From NCBI RefSeq assembly GCF_000222485.1, contig NC_015914.1:2428501-2492500 (forward strand): a DNA stretch of 64,000 nt, in the 5' to 3' direction. The first letter of the stretch is position 1. Each line of letters starts with the position of its first letter. The position numbers were made by a program, and so were the translations under genes. Under the pieces are notes generated by a model. That model was not told the DNA's origin. It was given only the letters and a program-made list of their open reading frames with translations, and did not search any database. The stretch comes from Cyclobacterium marinum DSM 745. GTDB taxonomy: Bacteria; Bacteroidota; Bacteroidia; Cytophagales; Cyclobacteriaceae. This document shows, piece by piece, positions 36,030 to 44,802 of this stretch.

Positions 36030-37979
36030 TTACTCCGTGATTTCTATAACCTTAAACTCCGTTCTTCTGTTGATTTGATGTTCTTCTTCTGTTTGAGCAT
36101 TTTCTATGATCAATTGCCTTTCGCCATATCCCTTAGCCTCCAACCTATCGGCTGAAATTCCTTGAGAGACAATGTAAGCAACTGCGGATTCAGCCCTCCT
36201 TTGAGAAAGGTCATCATTATAAGCGTCTGTAGCTCTAGCATCAGTATGACTACTTAGTTCAATGCGAATACCCGGGTTGTCCTTAAGAATTTTCACCAGC
36301 TTGTCGAGTTCAATGGCTGCGTCAGGTCGGATATCAGCCTTGTCCAAATCGTAATAAATGTTTTCAAGTACAATAGCTCTTTCAAGTATTAACTGATCCA
36401 AAATTATGGTTGTATCTAAAGTGATATTGGTTACATCTTGTATGAGATCCTCTTCTGCCGGTGTTTTTCCAACGGTGGTATAAGGAATACTTTTGGCGAA
36501 ATATCCGGTTTTTGAAGCAATTATTGAGTAGTTTTCATTGGGCTCCAGAGAGAACCTCAGGCGTCCAGATTGGCTACTAAGGTCACCATCTAGGGTTTCA
36601 TTTTTATCATCATATAGCATCACCCTTACTTGAGGAAGAATCTCCTCTGAACCATTTTCAGCAATGGTTTTGGTGACCACATTGAGCATTACATTGACCA
36701 CTTTTGGTGCAGGAGTCATGTCTTTAAAGAAGTAGATGTCATCATCCCCTTTTCCGCCTTCCCGGTTAGAAGTAATGAATCCTTCTTCAGGATATTTGGT
36801 AAAGAAAATCCCAAAATCATCCGCTACTGAATTAAAATTGGGTCCAAGGTTTACAACCTTATTTTCCCCATCTACTTCCTTATAAACGAAAAGATCCAAC
36901 TTACCGAAGCCGGGATGACCATCTGAGGAGAAATAAAATTCGCCGTTGGGCAAAGGTCTCGGGAACATTTCATTGCCGGGTGTATTAATTTCCGGCCCCA
37001 GATTTACACCGGCCCCATAGTTGCCTGAAGCCATCTTAGTGGCTTTATAAAGATCTGTTCCACCATAACCTCCGGGACGGTTGGATGCAAAATAGAGCGT
37101 TTCTCCATCCGGACTAAAGGCCGGAGTAGAATTCCAATATTCAGGTTCCCCATTTACTCCCATATAAGCCGGCTGAGTAAATCCACTGCCATTAAATGTA
37201 GAAGAAAAAAGGCTAACTTCAGGTAGATCACCTTTGCGGTTACTGTTGCCTCTTGCGTAAACAATCCTGTTTCCGTCGGGACTTATGGCAATGGCTCCTT
37301 GATTTAGGCCTGATTCATTTTGAAATTCAGTAAGGGTTTGCACTCCTTGTACGTCCACGTTAATGCCGTCTGCTCTTGTTTTAAATAAGCGGGTATAAGC
37401 TTGACCAGAGCCGGTATACATGCCCCCGGCTCCTCTGGAACTGGTGAAGAACAATTGGTTTTCACTAAGTACCGGAGCATAATCCAATCCGGATGAATTC
37501 AGCAAGGTATAATTTTCCAACTCATGATTGGGCCAAATGGGGGTAATGTCTGCGATGGCGTCAATATTTTGTATCTCTTTGTTGGCAAGCGCTATTTTCT
37601 CGTCATCCATAGTCAGCGTTTTTGCTGCTTCAAAGGCTTTCTTTGCCTCCTCATATTCACCCTTTCCTTTAAGACTCTTTCCTTTATGGTATTGACTGTC
37701 GAATGTGGCATCTGCTTCATTGACCTTCTCATAGTATTCAGTAGCTTTTTCTATTCTGTTGGAAAGCCTGTAGCTTTCTGCGATATAGAAATTGGCTTCA
37801 CTATTATCCGGCTCGTTTTCTAACAGTTTAGAATAGGAGGCAATAGCCAGTTGGTATTCCCCGGTGTTGAACTGGGTCTGGGCTTTTTGTTGCAAACTGG
37901 TACAAGATGCTTGTAACACAAGCAGTAAAACAGGAAGTAAACAGCGGCTTGCAGGAAGGGTGAACTTTATGTTTCTCAT
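36030..37979 (-). CDS. OmpA-family lipoprotein with TPR and PD40 repeats (PorE-like)
   Basis: The 649-residue protein has a lipoprotein signal ending LQASC (Cys about 26), then TPR repeats (GEYQLAIASYSKLLENEP), a beta-propeller of PD40 units (FSPDGETLYFASNRPGGYGG, LPNGEFYFSSDGHPGFGKLD), a carboxypeptidase-regulatory-like domain and a C-terminal OmpA domain (LSSHTDARATDAYN, LSQRRAESAVAYI). The order equals PorE, a peptidoglycan-binding part of the type IX secretion system. Similar paralogues exist, so I do not assign porE. It follows the 162-aa gene by 21 bp. Confidence 0.82.
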   Translation of the reverse strand: MRNIKFTLPASRCLLPVLLLVLQASCTSLQQKAQTQFNTGEYQLAIASYSKLLENEPDNSEANFYIAESYRLSNRIEKATEYYEKVNEADATFDSQYHKGKSLKGKGEYEEAKKAFEAAKTLTMDDEKIALANKEIQNIDAIADITPIWPNHELENYTLLNSSGLDYAPVLSENQLFFTSSRGAGGMYTGSGQAYTRLFKTRADGINVDVQGVQTLTEFQNESGLNQGAIAISPDGNRIVYARGNSNRKGDLPEVSLFSSTFNGSGFTQPAYMGVNGEPEYWNSTPAFSPDGETLYFASNRPGGYGGTDLYKATKMASGNYGAGVNLGPEINTPGNEMFPRPLPNGEFYFSSDGHPGFGKLDLFVYKEVDGENKVVNLGPNFNSVADDFGIFFTKYPEEGFITSNREGGKGDDDIYFFKDMTPAPKVVNVMLNVVTKTIAENGSEEILPQVRVMLYDDKNETLDGDLSSQSGRLRFSLEPNENYSIIASKTGYFAKSIPYTTVGKTPAEEDLIQDVTNITLDTTIILDQLILERAIVLENIYYDLDKADIRPDAAIELDKLVKILKDNPGIRIELSSHTDARATDAYNDDLSQRRAESAVAYIVSQGISADRLEAKGYGERQLIIENAQTEEEHQINRRTEFKVIEITE

Positions 37980-38000
37980 ACTATTTTTTCTCTGGCAGTA

Positions 38001-38489
38001 TTAATGAGCAAAGTATTTTTTTAGCCAACTGTTATTGGCTTCAATAAGCCATTGTTCATCCAAGTCTGAAACTTTATTTACACTAGGGTTAAACATTTTG
38101 CTGGTAGACTTCAATGAACCGGCTGAAACGTGATTTTTAATTTCAGGCAAAAAGGCCACCCTAACATTTTCTCCATCCATATAGGCCACCTTGCCACTGT
38201 CTAGCAAATTCAGATTTAATTTAACTTCTATCTCCCGAATGATCCTAACAGAGCTGTCAATGGAGCATCCGCTGGCCCCTAACTTGCTTTCATCTACAGA
38301 AAGAATAATAAATTGGTCAAGCCTAATGTCAAAAGAACTAGGCATCTCTGCACCATGGGTGTTCCATTGGTTACAGAAGGCAACGAGTTTAGAAATTATC
38401 CAAACTTTTTCCTGCTCCTCAAAGGGCCGGTCTGCCTGATAGACCCAAATTCTCGCATCTTTTGGCATATCATCAAATGGTACGTACAT
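38001..38489 (-). CDS. Conserved hypothetical protein, 162 aa
   Basis: The frame begins MYVPFDDMPKDARIWVYQADRPF. The protein is soluble, without signal peptide. CNQWNTHGAEMPSSFDI and DESKLGASGCSIDSSVR mark a family widely conserved in Bacteroidota. Database entries sometimes call it an ABC transporter ATPase, but I see no Walker A or ABC signature. It precedes the OmpA/PorE-like gene by 21 bp, so the two are probably co-transcribed. Confidence 0.75.
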   Translation of the reverse strand: MYVPFDDMPKDARIWVYQADRPFEEQEKVWIISKLVAFCNQWNTHGAEMPSSFDIRLDQFIILSVDESKLGASGCSIDSSVRIIREIEVKLNLNLLDSGKVAYMDGENVRVAFLPEIKNHVSAGSLKSTSKMFNPSVNKVSDLDEQWLIEANNSWLKKYFAH

Positions 38490-38667
38490 AATTGGCTCTT
38501 TTAATTTATTAACAGAATCAAATTTACAAAATTAACAGGCATAGTTGCTGCTTTTTTATTAAACGAAGATAGATTCATTATGATACAAAATCTTTTTTAA
38601 GTTCCCTCAAAAAAAGAATAAAACCTAAAAACTGATCCTGTACAAGACGAATAAAATCCTTTTTTGT

Positions 38668-39462
38668 CTACAATTGTTGGTCTCTTGCAATTAATTCAGC
38701 CAAATCAAGCACATTTACCTCAGCCTCTTTTTCCTTGTTTTTTACCCCATCAGTCATCATGGTCAGGCAAAAAGGACAACCTACGGCAATGGTTTTGGCT
38801 CCTGTTTGCAAGGCCTCTTCGGTGCGTTCCACATTGATGTCTTTTTTTCCGGACTCCGGCTCCTTAAACATCTGTGCACCGCCGGCACCGCAGCAAAGGC
38901 CCTTGGATCGGCATCGCTTCATTTCCACAAGTTCCATATCCAAGGCTTTGATGACTTCCCTAGGGGCCTCATATACATCATTGGCCCTGCCTAGAAAGCA
39001 ACTGTCATGAAAAGTGATTTTTTTACCTTTAAACTCACCACCGTCTTTCATTACGATTTTACCCTCATTGATCAACTCCTGCAAATACTGAGAATGGTGA
39101 ACCACTTCATAATTACCTCCCAAAGCCGGGTATTCATTTTTAATGGTGTTGAAACAGTGTGGGCAGGCAGTTACGATTCTTTTTACCTGATAACCGTCCA
39201 AAACCTGAATATTGCTCATGGCTTGCATTTGGTAGAGAAATTCATTTCCTGCCCTTCTGGCCGGATCTCCTGTACAAGTCTCTTCATCTCCGAGTACGGC
39301 AAAGTTAACGCCCACCTTGTTTAATATTTTGACAAATGCCAAGGTTACTGCCTTGTAGCGGTCATCAAATGAACCGGCACAACCCACCCAAAATAAAATC
39401 TCCGGACTTTCTCCGGAAGCCATCTTCTGGGCCATTGTAGGGGCTTTATAGGTATCACTCAT
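38668..39462 (-). CDS. (Fe-S)-binding protein with CCG domains (HdrB-like)
   Basis: The 264-residue protein has two Cys-rich CCG-type regions: CPHCFNTIKNEY with the upstream WVGCAG, and CFLGRANDVYE with CCGAGGAQMF. This layout is that of HdrB, GlpC and LutA, where it forms a noncubane 4Fe-4S centre. It follows by 12 nt the membrane Fe-S protein gene, with which it should form a complex. The substrate is unknown; a menaquinone-linked dehydrogenase is a reasonable guess. Confidence 0.85.
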   Translation of the reverse strand: MSDTYKAPTMAQKMASGESPEILFWVGCAGSFDDRYKAVTLAFVKILNKVGVNFAVLGDEETCTGDPARRAGNEFLYQMQAMSNIQVLDGYQVKRIVTACPHCFNTIKNEYPALGGNYEVVHHSQYLQELINEGKIVMKDGGEFKGKKITFHDSCFLGRANDVYEAPREVIKALDMELVEMKRCRSKGLCCGAGGAQMFKEPESGKKDINVERTEEALQTGAKTIAVGCPFCLTMMTDGVKNKEKEAEVNVLDLAELIARDQQL

Positions 39463-39474
39463 AATATTATTCGT

Positions 39475-40806
39475 TTACTTTTCTTCTTTGTTTAAATCTG
39501 CTGCCCAGTTAAATCGGTCCGTAGGAGGGAATTTCCATGGAGCAAAGCTGGTCTCCATATTTTGGAACATGGCATTCCACTGTGCAGGGCTGCCACTTTC
39601 TTCCATGGCCGTATACCTTCTCAATTCGATGATAATGGCCAATGGATCGATGTTGACAGGGCAGGCTTCTACACAAGCATTGCAGTTGGTACAAGCATTG
39701 ATTTCTTCTTGGGTAATGTAATCTCCCAATAGAGATTTGCCATCGTCCAACCCTTTTTTTCCGGCAAGTAGATTTTGACTCACCTCTTCAGCCCTGTCTC
39801 GAGTGTCCATCATAATTTTTCGTGGAGACAATTTTTTTCCGGTAAGGTTGGCCGGACATTCTGCAGTACAGCGTCCGCATTCCGTACACGAAAAGGCATT
39901 CAATAGGTTTATCCTAGACAAATCATTAACGTCTTTGGCACCAAATCGTCCTATCTCTGCGGCTTCATTGGCCGGTGGCTCCGAGGCCATTCCCAACATC
40001 ATTTTCACCTCTTGGGTTACACTATCCATGTTTTCCATTTTCCCTTTTGGCTCCAAGTTGGAATACCAGGTGTTTGGGAAGGCAAGGAATATGTGTAGGT
40101 GTTTGGAATAAGTAACATATATCGCAAACCCTAAAATACCAATGATATGAAACCACCAAGCAAACCTTTCAATAAATACCAAAGTACCGGACTCCAATCC
40201 TTCAAATATCCCTTGGATACTTCCGCTTATCCAAAGGCCTCCCAGTGGGATATAGCCACCAATGCCTCGATAGGCCAAAAGCTGATCCGTTGCATTCATG
40301 GTTAGGATGGCCAACATCAAGACAATTTCAATAACTAGGATTAGGTTGGCATCTAACTTTGGCCAGCCTTTTAACTCCGCCATGTTAAGCCGGGGTACCT
40401 TAGTGATGTTTCTTCGCACGAGAAAGATCAGGCAAGAGACCAATACCCCAAGGGCCAAGAATTCAAAGAAATTCATGGCTATGGAATAAAAACCGGCCAG
40501 AAATGGGGCAAAGACCCTATGGGTTCCTGCAATGCCATCGATGATAAACTCCAATACTTCAAGATTGATGATTACAAATGAAACGTATATCACCAGGTGA
40601 AGTAGGGCAGGAATTATGTTCTTAAACATCTTTTTTTGTCCAAAGGCAACCAGCAACATGGTTTTCCATCGTTCACCGGGATTGTCATTGCGTTGTATGG
40701 GTTGACCCAGTTGGATGGTTTTCCGGATATAATTTATTCTCTTGTACAAAATATACCCTGCTGTACCTAAAACCAATAAAAAAAGCACTTGTGGTAAGCT
40801 ACTCAT
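39475..40806 (-). CDS. Membrane (Fe-S) oxidoreductase, HdrC-like
   Basis: The 443-residue protein begins with about five hydrophobic helices (residues about 1-240, nitrate-reductase gamma-like). Two 4Fe-4S motifs follow: CTECGRCTAECP and CTNCNACVEACP, each completing a bacterial ferredoxin-type cluster. It would carry electrons between quinone in the membrane and the HdrB-like subunit encoded 12 nt downstream. Its promoter lies opposite the tRNA-Phe region. Confidence 0.85.
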   Translation of the reverse strand: MSSLPQVLFLLVLGTAGYILYKRINYIRKTIQLGQPIQRNDNPGERWKTMLLVAFGQKKMFKNIIPALLHLVIYVSFVIINLEVLEFIIDGIAGTHRVFAPFLAGFYSIAMNFFEFLALGVLVSCLIFLVRRNITKVPRLNMAELKGWPKLDANLILVIEIVLMLAILTMNATDQLLAYRGIGGYIPLGGLWISGSIQGIFEGLESGTLVFIERFAWWFHIIGILGFAIYVTYSKHLHIFLAFPNTWYSNLEPKGKMENMDSVTQEVKMMLGMASEPPANEAAEIGRFGAKDVNDLSRINLLNAFSCTECGRCTAECPANLTGKKLSPRKIMMDTRDRAEEVSQNLLAGKKGLDDGKSLLGDYITQEEINACTNCNACVEACPVNIDPLAIIIELRRYTAMEESGSPAQWNAMFQNMETSFAPWKFPPTDRFNWAADLNKEEK

Positions 40807-40851
40807 ATTGAATGTGTTAATAAATTTCCATGATTTTTTTAATTAAATTGC

Positions 40852-40881
40852 TTGTACAAAAGTAACAAATACCTACCTTTG
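40852..40881 (+). promoter_or_regulatory. Promoter of tRNA-Phe
   Basis: TTG at 40852-40854 and TACCTTTG at 40874-40881 are separated by 19 nt. This equals the Bacteroidota -33/-7 consensus. The tRNA starts 13 bp after the -7 box. Confidence 0.75.
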
Positions 40882-40894
40882 CATCACTTTCAGC

Positions 40895-40967
40895 GGTGAT
40901 GTAGCTCAGTTGGTAGAGCATCGGACTGAAAATCCGTGAGTCGGTGGTTCGAGCCCACTCATCACCA
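40895..40967 (+). tRNA. tRNA-Phe (anticodon GAA)
   Basis: The 73-nt cloverleaf has acceptor GGTGATG/CATCACC, D arm GCTC/GAGC, anticodon loop CTGAAAA, T arm GGTGG/CCACT with loop TTCGAGC, and discriminator A. CCA is not encoded. The outer anticodon-stem pair 27-43 is T-T, a mismatch. It has its own promoter and terminator. Confidence 0.97.
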
Positions 40968-40969
40968 CA

Positions 40970-40998
40970 AGCCCCGGTTTTACCGGGGCTTTTTTTTT
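40970..40998 (+). terminator. Rho-independent terminator of tRNA-Phe
   Basis: AGCCCCGG pairs with CCGGGGCT over a five-base loop, followed by eight T. It begins three bases after the tRNA. Confidence 0.9.
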
Positions 40999-41290
40999 GA
41001 CCTTTATTTCTTGCAGTTGATTTTTGCTATTTTGCATGCTTGATTTTTATCTTTCCTTTGAGTAGGCAAATTAATAAATTGTTAGGAGGCAAACTATATT
41101 TTTTATTTTTAACAGGGATAATCCCTCGGATTTGTAGGGAATGGTGAGCGCTTATCCGTTCCTCTAGCCAACCCACTTACAAGCTTCTTGTTTGTGAGGA
41201 AGACTTAAAATTTTGCCTGAATGCTTTAAATTATAAAAAATAATTTCTGAAAAGTGTAACCTTTTTGTTTTTCGATCATCATCTTACTAC

Positions 41291-41776
41291 ATGAAGTCCT
41301 TTTTTGAATCTCATTTATGGCCCTTAAAAAACCGGCTCTTTCGATTTGCCTTATTATGGTTAAAGGATCGGGATAAGGCACAGGACGCTGTGCAGGACAC
41401 CATGTACAAAGGGTTTATGCAACAGGATTATCTTGCCACCATCCAAAACCCAACCGGGTGGATGGTGAAGACCTTAAAGCATGAGGCCCTTCAGCAAATC
41501 AGGGAAGCAGGTAGATGGGGAGCACTGGAGGAGATTGGGGATTTGCCGTTGGAAGAAGTGGAGGCAGTTGATCTCAGCATGAAAACCAAGATGGTATTCA
41601 AATTTATTGAGAAACTTCCTGAGCGACAAAAAGAAATTTTCTTCCTCAGAGAGGTAGAAGGGCTGACGCATAAGGAAATGGCTACTTATCTGGAACTGAA
41701 CGAAGGACAGGTAAAGGTGGAATTGCACCGTGCTAGAAAAAAATTAAAATCATTTCTTGAGAATTATGGAAAATAA
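41291..41776 (+). CDS. RNA polymerase sigma factor, ECF type
   Basis: The 161-residue protein has sigma region 2 (FRFALLWLKDRDKAQDAVQDTM) and region 4 (LPERQKEIFFLREVEGLTHKEMA), with no region 3, as in ECF factors. The next gene overlaps its 3' end by 11 nt and encodes a small membrane protein likely to be the anti-sigma factor. Two DUF4252 genes follow, so the operon appears to be a self-contained ECF unit, as in other Bacteroidota. Confidence 0.92.
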   Translation: MKSFFESHLWPLKNRLFRFALLWLKDRDKAQDAVQDTMYKGFMQQDYLATIQNPTGWMVKTLKHEALQQIREAGRWGALEEIGDLPLEEVEAVDLSMKTKMVFKFIEKLPERQKEIFFLREVEGLTHKEMATYLELNEGQVKVELHRARKKLKSFLENYGK

Positions 41777-42188
41777 GCACAAGGATTTGTGGGAAAAATA
41801 CTGGAAAGGTGAAACCTCAGTGGCGGAAGAAAAAAAACTTTTTCAGGAACTTGAGGAAGAGCCGGAGGATGGAGCGCTAAAAGCCTTTTATTCGGGAATT
41901 CAATCCATACAGGAAGAGCGCCCAAATGGAATTCACTTGCCATTACGAAGCTTCCCTTGGCAAAAAATGGCAGCAGTAATGTTGGTTTTCCTAACAGTAG
42001 CCACTTGTTGGTGGGGCTTCCGAACCTATGAGGAGCAGCAAGAGGCCCAAGCTTATCGGCAAGTAGTGGAGGCCATGGGTAAAATCCAGATCAACCTCAA
42101 GAAAGGAACCAGCCACCTGGAAAGCATGGAAAAGATAAAATACCTCAATTCAGGTGCGAATTGGTATGAAAACGACAAAAACAACTAG
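41766..42188 (+). CDS. Putative anti-sigma factor, single-pass membrane protein
   Basis: I chose ATG 41766 (MENKHKDLWEKYWKGET), in place of a TTG three codons upstream. The cytoplasmic part (residues about 1-60) has WEKYWKGETSVAEEKKLF, reminiscent of the short zinc-less anti-sigma N-termini in this phylum. A membrane helix (MAAVMLVFLTVATCWWGF) follows. At 140 residues it is short. The role is inferred from the position behind the sigma gene. Confidence 0.7.
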   Translation: MENKHKDLWEKYWKGETSVAEEKKLFQELEEEPEDGALKAFYSGIQSIQEERPNGIHLPLRSFPWQKMAAVMLVFLTVATCWWGFRTYEEQQEAQAYRQVVEAMGKIQINLKKGTSHLESMEKIKYLNSGANWYENDKNN

Positions 42189-42190
42189 CA

Positions 42191-42721
42191 ATGAAAAAGA
42201 CAATATTCTTGGCATTGTGCTTATTGCCCTGCTGGCTACAAGCACAGACAGAAGTGATAGAGCAGTTTTATGAGAAATACCGTCAGGATGAGCGTTTCTC
42301 TAGGGTATACATAAGCCCTAAATTAATGCAAATGGCCGGTGGATTTCTTAGTTCCAATATGGAGCAAGAGGATAAAGATGCCGAAAATCTCATGGAATTA
42401 ATTACCAGAATCAAAGGGATTAGAATTCTCTCTGCCGAAAAAATTGGGGGCTTGAGTTTGTTTGATGAAGCCATGAGAGACTTGAAAACGAACCTTTATG
42501 AAGAACTAATGGATGTGAGGGACAAGGATAGCTCCCTGAAGTTTATGGTCCGAGAAGAAGGGGGGAGAATCAAGGAATTGCTTATGGTATCGGGGTCTAC
42601 CAGTGAATTTACCTTGATGAGCATGCTGGGGGATTTTACTTACCAAGACCTTAACATGCTTTCTGAAAACACCAATTTGCCGGGAATGGAAGAATATACC
42701 CGGGCAAAGAAACAAAAATAA
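42191..42721 (+). CDS. DUF4252 protein, first of two
   Basis: The 176-residue protein has a signal peptide (MKKTIFLALCLLPCWLQAQ) and the DUF4252 pattern FSRVYISPKLMQMAGGF and IKGIRILSAE, with KELLMVSGS near the end. It lies 2 nt behind the anti-sigma gene. The function of DUF4252 is not known; it often sits behind ECF sigma genes. It would be periplasmic. Confidence 0.82.
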   Translation: MKKTIFLALCLLPCWLQAQTEVIEQFYEKYRQDERFSRVYISPKLMQMAGGFLSSNMEQEDKDAENLMELITRIKGIRILSAEKIGGLSLFDEAMRDLKTNLYEELMDVRDKDSSLKFMVREEGGRIKELLMVSGSTSEFTLMSMLGDFTYQDLNMLSENTNLPGMEEYTRAKKQK

Positions 42722-42746
42722 ACAATCAACATTTAATTACAATAAC

Positions 42747-43235
42747 ATGAATCGATTAGCAATTGTAGCAATATTGACGCTCTTGATCGCACTTCCTGGC
42801 GCAGTGCATGCACAAAGCAAAAGTGTAGACCAACTGTACAAGCAATACAAGGGGCAGGAAAATTTCTTTCATTTGGACCTTGCCGGCAATTTTCTGGATT
42901 TTGCCAAAGGCTGGAATCTTGAAATAGAGGAGGCCAATCTTGATGCCATTACGGAAAGCATTGAAAGGGTAAAATTCTTTAAGTTGCCGGTGCGAGGCTC
43001 GCGTGCATTGGCAGATTTTCGCAAACTAAGCAAGGGCTTGGACAAGGAGCATTATGAGCTAATGATGGATGCCACTGACAAGGATAGCGGATTGTCCATC
43101 TATTCCAAAGGGAAGGATATGGTGGATGGATTGGTTTTGATGATACGCTCAGACAATGACAAAGAATTTATGGTCATAGAGCTGGAGGGTCGATTTGATC
43201 AAAAAACCTTGGCCAAAGTGGGCAAAGCCATTTAG
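42747..43235 (+). CDS. DUF4252 protein, second of two
   Basis: The 162-residue protein has a signal peptide (MNRLAIVAILTLLIALPGAVHAQ) and the same fold pattern as its neighbour: FFHLDLAGNFLDFAKGW and ATDKDSGLSIYSKGKD. The two differ strongly in sequence, so the duplication is old. It ends the ECF operon. Confidence 0.8.
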   Translation: MNRLAIVAILTLLIALPGAVHAQSKSVDQLYKQYKGQENFFHLDLAGNFLDFAKGWNLEIEEANLDAITESIERVKFFKLPVRGSRALADFRKLSKGLDKEHYELMMDATDKDSGLSIYSKGKDMVDGLVLMIRSDNDKEFMVIELEGRFDQKTLAKVGKAI

Positions 43236-43414
43236 TTTTCTTCAGGGCACAAATGATGGCTAAGTCTGCTTTTATGGAATAATAAGAGATGTTTTCCTCA
43301 CATTGAAATCTATTATTCATTTAATTGTATCTGCTTATTGTTATAAATTATTTGAATAAATCGGTTTTTGGCATAGTTTTTCCTTGATAGTAGTTTGTAT
43401 TTATAAAAACTACT

Positions 43415-44029
43415 ATGACTATGAAGACACTTAATTATTTTCTCTTTATCGGGGCTGTATCCCTGGCAGTTGCCTGCGGACCCGGAGCCAATAATTCCGA
43501 GGAAAGTGCTACCGATAGACTAGAAATTACAGAAAACCAGATGGACAATATGGAAAGTGAAACCGATACTGCCGAGCAGACAGCCATGGCTGTACTCTCA
43601 GGAGCTAGTGGAAGTGAGGTTTCAGGGACGGCTACCTTTACGCAAACAGCCGAAGGAAAAGTTAAATTGGTGTTGTCAGTAAACAACTTGTCAACCGGAA
43701 AGCATGCTGTTCACTTGCATGAGAATGGAGATTGCAGTGCTGAAGATGCATCTTCTGCCGGCGGGCATTGGAACCCTGCGGATGATGAGCACGGTAAAAG
43801 GGGTGAAAATGAATTTCATGCCGGAGATATAGACAATTTGACCGTTGGAGAAGATGGCATAGGATCCTTGGTAATGGTGGTAGACGGATGGTCTATCGGT
43901 GACGGGGAAGATTCAGATATCCTAAACAAAGCGGTAATTATTCATGCAGAGGCTGATGACTTTACTTCCCAACCTTCCGGAGCCGCCGGATCAAGGGTGG
44001 CCTGTGGAGTAATACAGGAATCCACCTAA
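43415..44029 (+). CDS. sodC: Cu/Zn superoxide dismutase, lipoprotein
   Basis: The N-terminus is a lipoprotein signal (SLAVACG), so the enzyme is anchored outside the cytoplasm. After a Glu- and Thr-rich linker, the metal ligands are complete: HLHENGDC (two His and the disulfide Cys), GGHWNP, DEHGK, FHAGD (His and Asp) and VIIHAEADDF, plus the catalytic Arg in AGSRVACGVI with the second Cys. Superoxide is dismuted at the cell envelope. ATG 43421 is a possible alternative start. Confidence 0.92.
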   Translation: MTMKTLNYFLFIGAVSLAVACGPGANNSEESATDRLEITENQMDNMESETDTAEQTAMAVLSGASGSEVSGTATFTQTAEGKVKLVLSVNNLSTGKHAVHLHENGDCSAEDASSAGGHWNPADDEHGKRGENEFHAGDIDNLTVGEDGIGSLVMVVDGWSIGDGEDSDILNKAVIIHAEADDFTSQPSGAAGSRVACGVIQEST

Positions 44030-44070
44030 TTCATGCTGTTTAAAATTAACCGAAAAGCAAGCAGAGCATA

Positions 44071-44106
44071 AAAAAGCTTGATGGCATTCGCCATTGGGCT
44101 TTTTTT
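44071..44106 (+). terminator. Rho-independent terminator of sodC
   Basis: AAAAAGCTTGATGGC pairs with GCCATTGGGCTTTTT over ATTC, with three G-T wobbles, and a run of T follows. Confidence 0.75.
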
Positions 44107-44280
44107 ATGTTCAATTGTCTAAGGAAGTCAAAGTCTCTTCCCAGCCAGGTGGCAAGAATAAAAACCTTAAAGATCAGCAGGCTGTTTTTTTATTCAACAA
44201 TTAAAAGAGGAGGCTTACGCTTGGCCAATAAAATATTGCCCATAACTTAGGGGGAAGATTTGTGGATAAAAAAAGGCATT

Positions 44281-44646
44281 ATGGAACATAAAATCAAGTC
44301 AATTCGGCCGTTTATTGGTGCCAAAGATTATAAGCTTTCCCGGCAATTTTATTCCGATCTGGGCTTTGCCGAAATCGTGCTTTCCAGCAAGATGTCCTAC
44401 TTCAAATCCGGTGCCTTTGGCTTCTACCTGCAGGATGCCTATGTCAAAGACTGGGTAGACAATACCATGGTCTTTATGGAAGTGGAAGACTTGGCCATGC
44501 ATCTGGAAAAAATAAAAGCCTTCAACCTCCCCCAAAAGTACAGCGGCGTCCGCCTATCCGAAATCGTCACCAACGACTGGGGCAGCGAATATTTCCTACA
44601 CGACCCTTCTGGGATTTTATGGCATATTGGGGCGTTTTTGGGGTAG
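44281..44646 (+). CDS. VOC-family (glyoxalase/bleomycin resistance-like) protein
   Basis: I use ATG 44281 (MEHKIKSIRPFIGAKDYKLS), as the longer frame begins with TTG. Typical VOC features are SRQFYSDLGFAEI, FYLQDAYVKDW and the C-terminal DPSGILWHIGAF. At 121 residues it is a single VOC unit that should dimerise. The substrate is unknown. The gene marks the left border of the AT-rich island. Confidence 0.85.
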   Translation: MEHKIKSIRPFIGAKDYKLSRQFYSDLGFAEIVLSSKMSYFKSGAFGFYLQDAYVKDWVDNTMVFMEVEDLAMHLEKIKAFNLPQKYSGVRLSEIVTNDWGSEYFLHDPSGILWHIGAFLG

Positions 44647-44760
44647 GGGGTACTAACAGGGGTTTAATTTATTGTTTTTTTATGTTCTAGGAAGGGAAAT
44701 TAATAGAATGTTTTACCGAATGGGAAAAAAAATATCAAGTAGTATTTGTATCCTATTAAG

Positions 44761-44798
44761 TTGTCCGTAATTTTGTCCGTGTACGTAAATTTGTCCGT
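44761..44798 (+). repeat. Three direct repeats TTGTCCGT upstream of the methyltransferase
   Basis: TTGTCCGT occurs at 44761-44768, 44773-44780 and 44791-44798, two of them within TTGTCCGTAATT. The last is 4 bp before the chosen ATG. Such repeats occur in front of Bacteroidota integrase genes and could be arm-type sites. Confidence 0.7.
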
Positions 44799-44802
44799 AA
44801 TT

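Noticed and set aside
38001-38489. ABC transporter ATPase
   Set aside because: No Walker A, signature motif or Walker B can be seen in the 162 residues.
44746-44802. Upstream TTG start for the methyltransferase
   Set aside because: It would add 19 residues encoded by the TTGTCCGT repeats; MATINFYLDK is the usual Arm-domain start.
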